Assembly: GCF_000758625.1 (NCBI RefSeq)
Contig: NZ_CP009283.1
Coordinates: 2,739,501-2,803,500, forward strand
Direction of reading: 5' to 3'
DNA from: Paenibacillus sp. FSL R7-0273
GTDB taxonomy: Bacteria > Bacillota > Bacilli > Paenibacillales > Paenibacillaceae
DNA length: 64,000 bases
Shown: piece after piece, positions 7,512 to 14,529 of the stretch
Numbering within the stretch: position 1 is the stretch's first letter
Layout of the letters: every line of letters starts with the position of its first letter
Program-made: the position numbers and the translations under genes
The notes under the pieces: model-generated
Seen by the model: the letters and a program-made list of their open reading frames with translations, nothing else
Databases searched by the model: none
What the model was told of the DNA's origin: nothing

Positions 7512-7781
7512 ATGAGAGAAGGCATCCATCCAAAGTTTAAACAGGTGATTTTCTTAGATGCAAGCGTTGGTTTTTCATTCCTTAGCGCATCAACCAGAAG
7601 CTCCTCGGAATTAATGGAGTGGGAGGATGGACAAACTTATCCTGTGATTCGTGTAGATTCAAGCTCAGCTTCGCATCCATTTTACACCGGCAGACAAAAG
7701 CATACTGAAACAGGCGGACGCGTTGACAAGTTCAACCAGCGTTTAAGTGCCCAAAAGGAACGGAAAAACGCTCATCAATAA
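7512..7781 (+). CDS. rpmE2: 50S ribosomal protein L31 type B (zinc-independent)
   Basis: Eighty-nine residues starting [12 protein letters not shown], with [20 protein letters not shown] and [10 protein letters not shown], all typical of L31 type B. It contains no cysteine, unlike the zinc-binding CxxC form RpmE. In Bacillus the C-minus L31 is made under zinc limitation and displaces the zinc form, freeing zinc. A longer reading from 7440 would overlap zur and adds residues unlike L31; ATG 7512 with an AAGAGAGTG ribosome site is preferred. Its place behind a Zur box fits this role. Confidence 0.95.
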   Translation: MREGIHPKFKQVIFLDASVGFSFLSASTRSSSELMEWEDGQTYPVIRVDSSSASHPFYTGRQKHTETGGRVDKFNQRLSAQKERKNAHQ

Positions 7782-7866
7782 CTGAACAACAGGAAATGAA
7801 AAAAATTCACCACGACTGAAACGAGTAACTTTGCACTGCGAAACACGTTAATAATGCAATTCGAAG

Positions 7867-7910
7867 GCTTTCCCTGTACCTAACCCAGGTATCAGCAGGA
7901 AAGCTTTTTT
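7867..7910 (+). terminator. Terminator of the zur-rpmE2 unit
   Basis: GCTTTCCCTG pairs with CAGGAAAGC (one bulged base) around a 17-base apical region, followed by TTTTTT. Confidence 0.8.
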
Positions 7911-8014
7911 ATATATTAGGAACTTTTCCGGCAGCAAATTTTGATGAAGAATTCGGGGACAATCGCCGGGCTCAGCTTTGAGAAAAAGATTCGGACAGCT
8001 CAATAACGCTAATA

Positions 8015-8045
8015 TTGTTAAAGTGGTAGCAGCATGGAATAATAT
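8015..8045 (+). promoter_or_regulatory. Possible sigma-A promoter of the 8075 gene
   Basis: TTGTTA at 8015 and AATAAT/TAATAT at 8038-8045, spacing 17 to 19. The match is moderate only. Confidence 0.35.
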
Positions 8046-8074
8046 GATAATAATGAGTTAGAGGAGGGCGCTAA

Positions 8075-8449
8075 ATGAGTCTGATTGTTAGTATTATCAA
8101 AAAGAGAGGTGTATCGATAGATACGGAAGAACTTGAAGCACAGGTACCAGAACCTCATAATAATTTGTTCGGTTATGAATCTTACAGGAAATCATTCTGG
8201 GGGAGTGATGCAGTTAAAGAGCTTGGATGTGAGTTAATATATTCTTTGAGGGAAACAAACGTATATGTTTTTGATGAGGAAATAGAAAAGCTGCAAAGAG
8301 AATTCCATATTATGCTGGAAAATTTAGAATTTCTGATCCTGCGAACAACCCTTGATAAAGAATTTATAGAATTTGCAGCAGGTAATGCCTTAGAGATGAT
8401 AAAGATAGCACTCCGAGAAAAGGATAAGGTTGGAATTGCGCTTTGGTAA
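8075..8449 (+). CDS. Hypothetical protein, 124 residues
   Basis: I do not recognise this family. The protein is acidic and soluble, with no signal or membrane segment, and has a likely helical C-terminal half (EEIEKLQREFHIMLENLEFLILRTTL). A strong ribosome site (GAGGAGGG) precedes ATG 8075. It stands alone between the zinc island and a deacetylase gene. Codon use is A/T-rich like the island. Single small genes of this kind are often immunity or stress proteins, but nothing here shows that. Confidence 0.65.
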   Translation: MSLIVSIIKKRGVSIDTEELEAQVPEPHNNLFGYESYRKSFWGSDAVKELGCELIYSLRETNVYVFDEEIEKLQREFHIMLENLEFLILRTTLDKEFIEFAAGNALEMIKIALREKDKVGIALW

Positions 8450-8487
8450 GCGCATATTAATATCTAATATAATAAAAGGAGCCACCA

Positions 8488-9318
8488 ATGAAACGGATAA
8501 CCAAGCTATGGCCCGGCGGTAAAACGAAAGCCTTTACATTAAGCTATGACGATGGTGTGGAGCAGGACAGAAGGCTGCTAGAAATCTTTAATACCTACAA
8601 CCTGAAAGCAACGTTTAACTTAAATTCCGGAATCCAGCATGAAGGCAGCTTCTGGGTGGATAAAGGGATTACGATCAGACGGATGAACCCGGAAGGACTT
8701 AAGGGCTTGTATGAAGGCCACGAAATTGCTGTTCATAGCCTGACTCATCCTGTGCTGCCAGAGCTTCCGCGTGAGAATGTACTGACTGAGCTGCTGGACG
8801 ACAAGCGGAATCTGGAACGGCAGTTCGGTTATCTTGTAACGGGTATGGCTTATCCCTATGGAGCTTATAATGCTGCGACTATCGAGGTGCTGAAAGCATG
8901 CGGGCTGGAATATGCCAGAACGGTTAACTCGCATTTGAAGTTTAATCTGCCGTATAATCCGTATGAGTGGCACCCGACCTGTCATCATAACCATCCTGAG
9001 CTGATGAATCTGACAGAGTCTTTTCTTGCTGATGCTTCCGGTTCCTTATCTTTGTTCTACGTATGGGGACACAGCTATGAGTTTGATGTGCAGGATAACT
9101 GGGAGCTGATAGAGGCATTCAGTCAAAGCATCAGCAATCATCCTGAGGTCTGGTATGCAACCAACATTGAAATCATCCGTTACATAGAAGCTCACGGCAA
9201 GCTGAAATTTTCAGCAGACTGTACTATGGTCTATAACCCGTGTGCCTTGGCTATATGGATTTCGGTTGACGGTCAAGCTGTTGAGGTTCCGCCTGGCAAG
9301 ACACTGCAGTTTCTATAG
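8488..9318 (+). CDS. Polysaccharide deacetylase family protein (NodB-like)
   Basis: This 276-residue protein has the NodB-homology order of motifs: TLSYDDG (residues about 17-23, catalytic base and metal Asp), HSLTHP (metal His pair, about 87-92) and YPYGAYN (about 127-133), then a distal WGHSYEF strand. CE4 enzymes remove N- or O-acetyl groups from chitooligosaccharides, peptidoglycan or xylan. No signal peptide is visible, so a cytoplasmic role on imported oligosaccharides is likely. A ribosome site AAAGGAG precedes ATG 8488. It ends at a bidirectional terminator shared with a convergent AraC gene. Substrate unknown. Confidence 0.87.
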   Translation: MKRITKLWPGGKTKAFTLSYDDGVEQDRRLLEIFNTYNLKATFNLNSGIQHEGSFWVDKGITIRRMNPEGLKGLYEGHEIAVHSLTHPVLPELPRENVLTELLDDKRNLERQFGYLVTGMAYPYGAYNAATIEVLKACGLEYARTVNSHLKFNLPYNPYEWHPTCHHNHPELMNLTESFLADASGSLSLFYVWGHSYEFDVQDNWELIEAFSQSISNHPEVWYATNIEIIRYIEAHGKLKFSADCTMVYNPCALAIWISVDGQAVEVPPGKTLQFL

Positions 9319-9340
9319 TAAAAGCAAAATACCATCATCC

Positions 9341-9373
9341 AAACAACCGGCAGCTCTCCGCCGGTTGTTTTTA
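9341..9373. terminator. Bidirectional terminator between convergent genes
   Basis: AACAACCGGC pairs with GCCGGTTGTT around AGCTCTCC, with an A run on the left and a T run on the right. It serves the deacetylase gene (+) and the AraC gene (-). Confidence 0.88.
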
Positions 9374-10252
9374 TGTTCTGAGCTTTTTTCTATAGCCCAG
9401 CGGTGTTAAGCCAATCTCGTTGCGAAAAACGTAAGAGAAGTAGCTTGAGCTTTGAAATCCGCAGCGCATCGCAATTTCGCTGATCGATCTGTTCGTTTCA
9501 GTCAGCATTTCACGGCTCTTCTGAATGCGGTGACGCACCAGATACGAGTTAGGACTTATCCCGGTATATCTGTCGAATAATTCGCAGCATTTGCTCCGGC
9601 AGACAGAGCCGGCGGCAGCAATTTCATCGAGTGTTATTTTAGCATCATATTGATGATGAATGAAGCCGGTCATATTCCGGAGAATCATCCAGGACTGGTC
9701 ATCGTTAACCTGCCCGGGGACCTGCTGCAGATGATCGCTGATATCCGCACAAAGTCCGGCAGCCAAAGCAAGAAGCCGCAACGGCTTAAAGGAGGCATTG
9801 TTCATTTCGTTAAAAGTTTGCTCGATTGCCCGCAGGAGGTCTTTTTCCCAGCCGCTTTGCTGTGTAATTAAAAGATAGTCCTGTGTATTAGAACCGAAGG
9901 TCTCATCGAAATAGGCTTTGTCCAAATAGCTGCCGTCTCCGAACAATGCGGGATGAATGGCAACGACAATAAAGGAACAATTGAGCCTCTTGGAAGAGAA
10001 GCCGTAGTGCAGGCGTCTGCTGTTAACAAAAATACCATTCCCCTGTCCGATTGTAATAATTTCGCCGTTAACAAAATACTCCATCTCGCCTTCCAGCACC
10101 AGTATAAACTCCAGATCCGGATGCCAGTGGCATGCCGCAGCATATTTATCAAATTGGTTCAGCAATCCCTTTTTTGCGTAGAGCGGGAAATCAGGAAAAT
10201 TATAATGTATTTGTTCCGACAGATCTGAGAATACTTCCAGCTTGGCCATCAT
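9371..10252 (-). CDS. AraC-family transcriptional regulator with N-terminal cupin domain
   Basis: This 293-residue regulator has a cupin-like sensing domain at residues about 30-110 (CHWHPDLEFILVLEGEMEYFVNG) and two AraC helix-turn-helix motifs at about 190-290 (ITLDEIAAAGSVCRSKCCELF; SISEIAMRCGFQSSSYFSYVF). Such proteins usually sense a sugar and activate neighbouring genes. It is divergent from the acetyltransferase-HAD-MATE cluster. The 119-base space between them holds a pair of near-identical 15-base direct repeats that could be its operator. The start ATG at 10252 has AGGAGAGG before it. Confidence 0.92.
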   Translation of the reverse strand: MMAKLEVFSDLSEQIHYNFPDFPLYAKKGLLNQFDKYAAACHWHPDLEFILVLEGEMEYFVNGEIITIGQGNGIFVNSRRLHYGFSSKRLNCSFIVVAIHPALFGDGSYLDKAYFDETFGSNTQDYLLITQQSGWEKDLLRAIEQTFNEMNNASFKPLRLLALAAGLCADISDHLQQVPGQVNDDQSWMILRNMTGFIHHQYDAKITLDEIAAAGSVCRSKCCELFDRYTGISPNSYLVRHRIQKSREMLTETNRSISEIAMRCGFQSSSYFSYVFRNEIGLTPLGYRKKLRT

Positions 10253-10272
10253 AGGTGCCTCTCCTTAAGAAA

Positions 10273-10342
10273 ATACGATTTTGATAAAATGGCATTCAAT
10301 TTGGATAGATAGAACGTTAATATAATAATACAATTTTGATAA
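10273..10342. promoter_or_regulatory. Pair of 15-base direct repeats in the divergent promoter region (candidate AraC operator)
   Basis: ATACGATTTTGATAA at 10273-10287 and ATACAATTTTGATAA at 10328-10342, 14 of 15 identical and 55 bases apart. Direct-repeat half-sites are typical of AraC-family binding. A TATAAT-like box lies at 10321-10326. Confidence 0.55.
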
Positions 10343-10371
10343 CTTTAATGAAAGCTTAAGGAGAGAAAAAG

Positions 10372-10992
10372 ATGACAATGCGAGAGCGGATTGCTTCCGG
10401 AAAGTTATTTACGGATTACTGCGAAGGACTGCCAGAAGACAGACTGCAGGCCAAAAAAAGAATGCTTGCCTTCAACGCCGCAGCACCGGATGCCTTGGAT
10501 CAACGGTCCAGCCTAATGAATGAAATATTCGGGAAGGAAACAAAAGCGTGGATTGAACCGCCGTTCTATTTCTGCTATGGGACAAACATCGAAATCGGGG
10601 AGGGCTCTTACCTTAATTTTAATTGCAATTTTGTTGACGATACTAAGATTATCATCGGTAAAAAGGTGATGTTCGGCCCTGCTGTAACCATCGCTACCGT
10701 AGGACATCCGCTCCACCCGGACTATCGGGGCTACATGTATGCGGACCCTGTAACCATCCTCGACAATTGCTGGATTGGTGCGAATGTAACGATCTGTCCC
10801 GGGGTCACCATCGGTGAAAATACGGTTATTGGTGCCGGAAGCGTAGTAACCAGAGATATTCCGGCTAACTCCGTTGCCGTTGGCAACCCGTGCCGGGTAA
10901 TACGCACGATTGATGAGCATGACCGGAAATACTATTACAAGGACCGTGAGATAACACCAGAGGATCTGGATGAAGAAGCCGGATTGAGATAA
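10372..10992 (+). CDS. maa: Maltose/galactoside O-acetyltransferase family protein
   Basis: Its 206 residues have the N-terminal cap typical of maltose acetyltransferases (MRERIASGKLFTDYCEGLPEDR) and a left-handed beta-helix from about residue 60. The helix contains the catalytic-His segment TVGHPLHPDYR and the turns GVTIGENTVIGAGSVVTRDIP. These enzymes acetylate sugars using acetyl-CoA, thought to detoxify non-metabolisable sugars. It is first in a three-gene run with the HAD phosphatase (24-base gap) and a MATE exporter, divergent from an AraC gene. The exact acceptor is not deducible. Confidence 0.92.
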   Translation: MTMRERIASGKLFTDYCEGLPEDRLQAKKRMLAFNAAAPDALDQRSSLMNEIFGKETKAWIEPPFYFCYGTNIEIGEGSYLNFNCNFVDDTKIIIGKKVMFGPAVTIATVGHPLHPDYRGYMYADPVTILDNCWIGANVTICPGVTIGENTVIGAGSVVTRDIPANSVAVGNPCRVIRTIDEHDRKYYYKDREITPEDLDEEAGLR

Positions 10993-11016
10993 ACCAACAG
11001 ATGAAGGAGCATACAC

Positions 11017-11811
11017 ATGATTAAGTTAATACTCACTGATATGGACGGAACCTTTTTGAACAGCAGCGGTGATTTTAATAGAACGCTATTTAAAGAAGTA
11101 AAAGAGATGATGCAGGAGCAGGGCGTTATTTTTGCTCCGGTTACTGGTAAGCAGTGTGAGAGGGTTGAAGAACTGTTTGGCGATGATGCCAAGGATCTCT
11201 GGATTCTGGGGGACAGCGCCACCCGGATTAAGCACAACGGGGAATTTGTATATGAAAGCCTGCTGAGCAACAAGCTTGGCCTTGAGATTATACAGCTGCT
11301 GGAAGAGATCAGCCTGGATCATGTAATCATCGCCTGTACAAGAAGCGGTGCAGTGATAAAGAATACGGTCCCCGCCGACCTCGTCAGAAGATCCTACGCC
11401 CAGGTCAGACAAGTTGCTGATTTCCGGGAAATTACAGACGATTTTGTTAAAATAACCGTTTATGATGCGGCGCTGCAATGCTTTGAAACACGGGAAAGGT
11501 TATCGCGTTTTTTTGAATCCGCTTATATTGTAGCGTCTGAAGCAGCCTGGATCGATATTGCCAATGTTAATGTCCATAAAGGCACGACTGTAGAACATCT
11601 ACAGCAGTTATTGAATGTAACACCGGAAGAAACAATGGCGTTTGGCGACGGGTATAACGATCTGGAGCTGCTAGTCCGTGCTGATTTCAGCTTTGCTGTG
11701 CGCAATGCCTTCCCTGAGCTTAAGGATGCTGCAAGATATATTACAGGCTCCAATGACGAGGATGCCGTAATGAAAACGATCCTTCAAATGCTGTCCCTGC
11801 AGAAGGCTTGA
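11017..11811 (+). CDS. Cof-type HAD-superfamily hydrolase
   Basis: This 264-residue phosphatase has motif I TDMDGTFLN (residues 7-15, nucleophile Asp), a C2-type cap domain and the C-terminal motif FGDGYNDLELL (residues about 209-219, metal Asp). The family dephosphorylates sugar phosphates and cofactors in the cytoplasm. It lies between an acetyltransferase and a MATE exporter, which suggests a carbohydrate-related clean-up function, but the substrate is unknown. A good ribosome site (GAAGGAG) precedes ATG 11017. Confidence 0.92.
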   Translation: MIKLILTDMDGTFLNSSGDFNRTLFKEVKEMMQEQGVIFAPVTGKQCERVEELFGDDAKDLWILGDSATRIKHNGEFVYESLLSNKLGLEIIQLLEEISLDHVIIACTRSGAVIKNTVPADLVRRSYAQVRQVADFREITDDFVKITVYDAALQCFETRERLSRFFESAYIVASEAAWIDIANVNVHKGTTVEHLQQLLNVTPEETMAFGDGYNDLELLVRADFSFAVRNAFPELKDAARYITGSNDEDAVMKTILQMLSLQKA

Positions 11812-11824
11812 AAAGAGGGAAGAG

Positions 11825-13213
11825 ATGCTTAGCAACTTTATAATCTCAGCTGTTAAGGATAAGCATTTTAACCGTCAGCTGCTTCAGCTGGTTATCCCGA
11901 TTGCCTCTCAGAATCTCATTTCAGCGCTGGCGGTAACTGTAGATGTGGTCATGCTGGGTTTTATCAGCCAGTCGGCGATGTCCTCCGTATCCCTGGCCGG
12001 GCAAATCACCTTCGTGCTAACCTTGTTTTACATAGGGATGGCTGCCGGAGTTGGAATACTTGCTGCACAGTACTGGGGAAAAAAAGACCTCATTACCATT
12101 GAGCGGGTACTGAGTATCGGATGTGTGTTTACACTGATGATCTCTGCGGCCTTTTTTATCCTGTCGCTGTCAATGCCGGAACAGCTGATGAGTCTCTTTA
12201 CAAATGATGATGAATTGATCATGTACGGGGCAAAGTTTCTGCAGACCGTCTCCTTCTCCTATCTGGCCGCAGGCCTTTCTCAAATGTACTTCAGTGTGAT
12301 CCGGAGCATGGAGAATGCACGGGCAAGCGCCTGGATCAGCTCCTCCTGCCTTTTGTTAAATATCCTGCTTAATGCAGTGAGCATATTTGCGCTTTATCCG
12401 GAGGATGCTGAAAAAGCTATCATGGCTGTGGCTTTATCAACGGTAATTGCGCGGTTTGTTGAATTAGCCTGCTGTATTCTTCATTCCTTTAAAGGACCTA
12501 TAAAGTTTAAGTACCCTTTGCGTGATGCTGTCCGGCGTCGTTTACTGGGCGATTTTCTAAAGTACACCTTGCCTGTCCAGGGTAATTATATCGTCTGGGG
12601 CGGTGCTATAACGGCAACGTCGGCCATCATCGGACATGTCAATGCGGATATGGTAGCTGCAAATTCGGTCGCTTCGGTTGTTAAAAATCTGGCAATTGTG
12701 TTATGCGGAGGTATAGCAAGCGGAGGCGCTGTATTAGTCGGTAAATACCTGGGCAACGGGGAAATCCTGCAGGCAAAAGCTGCCGGTAAAAGGCTGACGG
12801 CTTATGCTGTTTTGTTCGGTATCCTGGCCGGGCTGACCACACTGCTGCTAATGCCTGCAGTGCTCCGGGTGGTGAATCTGAATGAGCAGGCTGAGCAGTA
12901 CCTCAGCGGTATGCTGCTGATCTGCGCTTATTATTGCATCCCGAAATCCATCAACTCCACAATAATCGGCGGCATCTTTGTAGCAGGAGGAGACTCCAGG
13001 TTTGGATTGTGGTGTGACACCCTCGTGATGTGGGGAATCATTCTGCCGCTTGGATTTTTGAGCGCATTTGTATGGCAGCTCCCGCCGCTTATGATTTATT
13101 TTGTCATCAATTTGGATGAGGTCATTAAGGCTCCGGTTGCGATAGTGCGCTATTTCAGATATAAATGGCTGAACAATATTACAAGGGAGCATTCTCAACT
13201 ATATGATTGTTGA
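11825..13213 (+). CDS. MATE-family efflux transporter
   Basis: A 462-residue membrane protein with about 12 hydrophobic segments arranged as two MatE repeats (QLVIPIASQNLISALAVTVDVVMLG in the first; FLKYTLPVQGNYIVWGG in the second). The family exports drugs or metabolites using a proton or sodium gradient. It starts 14 bases after the HAD gene with ribosome site GAGGGAAGAG and closes the cluster before a terminator. Partnership with the acetyltransferase suggests export of an acetylated product, which is inference only. Confidence 0.92.
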   Translation: MLSNFIISAVKDKHFNRQLLQLVIPIASQNLISALAVTVDVVMLGFISQSAMSSVSLAGQITFVLTLFYIGMAAGVGILAAQYWGKKDLITIERVLSIGCVFTLMISAAFFILSLSMPEQLMSLFTNDDELIMYGAKFLQTVSFSYLAAGLSQMYFSVIRSMENARASAWISSSCLLLNILLNAVSIFALYPEDAEKAIMAVALSTVIARFVELACCILHSFKGPIKFKYPLRDAVRRRLLGDFLKYTLPVQGNYIVWGGAITATSAIIGHVNADMVAANSVASVVKNLAIVLCGGIASGGAVLVGKYLGNGEILQAKAAGKRLTAYAVLFGILAGLTTLLLMPAVLRVVNLNEQAEQYLSGMLLICAYYCIPKSINSTIIGGIFVAGGDSRFGLWCDTLVMWGIILPLGFLSAFVWQLPPLMIYFVINLDEVIKAPVAIVRYFRYKWLNNITREHSQLYDC

Positions 13214-13277
13214 TCATACAGAAGCTCATAATATTAGGCATCAACGCACAACCAAAATTTAAAGATTTATAAGCCAC

Positions 13278-13307
13278 GGGAGCCTGCAGAGGGCTCCTGT
13301 TCTTTTT
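13278..13307 (+). terminator. Terminator after the MATE gene
   Basis: GGAGCC/GGCTCC stem around TGCAGAG, then TGTTCTTTTT. Confidence 0.75.
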
Positions 13308-13347
13308 CGAGTATAAAAAGTATACTAGGTATTAAATATAATAGTAC

Positions 13348-13375
13348 TTGTTAATTTATACATACAAAATATAAT
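13348..13375 (+). promoter_or_regulatory. Probable sigma-A promoter of the DsbA/SpxH-like gene
   Basis: TTGTTA at 13348-13353, a 16-base spacer and a perfect TATAAT at 13370-13375. A short palindrome GTATA-AAAAG-TATAC at 13311-13325 lies upstream. Confidence 0.6.
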
Positions 13376-13435
13376 TGATCTATAAGAAAGAAGATATTAA
13401 TAACAAACCGCTTTTTCGAAAGGACTGAATTTCTT

Positions 13436-14356
13436 ATGGATAATTCCAATATGATGTGTGATCTGGAAAGTGGAGTATGCGGTGCTGCGGAGGAAGATGC
13501 CGTGCAGGAAATAGATCTGAATCTGGCCCCGAAGACAATAACCCTGTATTATGTCACGGATCCGATATGCTCTCATTGCTGGGCATTGGAGCCTGTCTTT
13601 AACCGCTTTATTCAGGAGTATGGACAGTATTTCCACCTGAAAATCCTGATGGGGGGACTGCTGCCCAGCTGGAAAGGCTTTTCGGACGGGGGGAATGGCA
13701 TCCAGAAGCCGTCTGATGTTGCAGAGCATTGGAAAGAGGTGGGGGAGCACTCCCGTATGCCGATTGACGGCTCGCTGTGGCATACCGATCCGGTTCTGTC
13801 CTCCTATCCGCCATCCCGGGTGTTCAAGGTGATCCAGAATAAGTTTCCGGGCAGGGCGGCCGACTTTCTAAGACGTGCCCGTGAGGCCGTATTTGTATCA
13901 AATCTGAATATCGGCGCTGACGAGGTGCTGATCAGAATGGTTGACCGGCTGGGATTGGATGGAGAACAAATTGTCGGGGAAGCTGCGCTGGGTGCTGCCC
14001 AGGAGCTGCTGGATGAAGATTTTGAGATGGTATCACGCTTAGGGGTACGCGGCTTCCCGACTATTATTATGGTAAATGAAGATAATAAAGGTGTGAAAAT
14101 AGTCGGAGCAAGACCTCTGGAGGCTTATGTCCAGGCGCTTAGCCAAATAAGTACACAAGGCGTTACTCCGGGCAGAGCCCCCCGTTTGGCACAATGGATA
14201 AAGGGGGAGCATAAGCTTTTTTCCAAAGAAATTGAAGTCATGTATGAGATCCCCGCGGATGCCGTGGAAGCCTACATTAAATCGGAACTGCCGGAGAATT
14301 CCTATCAGGTTGAGCGCATTATGAATGAGCTGTACGTAGAGCAATTAAGCAGTTAA
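13436..14356 (+). CDS. DsbA-family thioredoxin-fold protein, SpxH (YjbH)-like
   Basis: 306 residues. After an acidic N-terminal tail with Cys residues (MCDLESGVCG) comes a thioredoxin fold with redox motif CSHC (C45, C48) inside DPICSHCWALEPVF, a helical insertion and the cis-Pro loop RGFPTIIMV (about residue 205). There is no signal peptide, so it is cytoplasmic. SpxH-family proteins share this layout and bring the regulator Spx to ClpXP under non-stress conditions; FrnE-type DsbA proteins are the alternative. The C-terminal 70 residues (EVMYEIPADAVEAYI) look like a DNA- or protein-binding add-on. It is monocistronic with its own promoter and a weak downstream hairpin (about 14388-14412). 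Confidence 0.8.
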   Translation: MDNSNMMCDLESGVCGAAEEDAVQEIDLNLAPKTITLYYVTDPICSHCWALEPVFNRFIQEYGQYFHLKILMGGLLPSWKGFSDGGNGIQKPSDVAEHWKEVGEHSRMPIDGSLWHTDPVLSSYPPSRVFKVIQNKFPGRAADFLRRAREAVFVSNLNIGADEVLIRMVDRLGLDGEQIVGEAALGAAQELLDEDFEMVSRLGVRGFPTIIMVNEDNKGVKIVGARPLEAYVQALSQISTQGVTPGRAPRLAQWIKGEHKLFSKEIEVMYEIPADAVEAYIKSELPENSYQVERIMNELYVEQLSS

Positions 14357-14529
14357 TGTAGAATGTATAGTTTTATTTTTGCAGGAGGATGAGCCGGTCC
14401 AGTCGGTTCATTCTCTTTTCTCTGAAATGCATGTTCATTTTGTGCTATTCAATAATAGGATTGTCCTAACCGGAGTTCGCGTTTCTCCTCTACAATGAGA
14501 GTATTATTTCACCGGGAGGTATTCACAGA

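Larger units (their letters stand above)
7782..8074. other. Intergenic stretch after rpmE2
   Basis: About 290 bases holding the rpmE2 terminator and a weak promoter for the next gene. No coding potential is evident. Confidence 0.6.
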
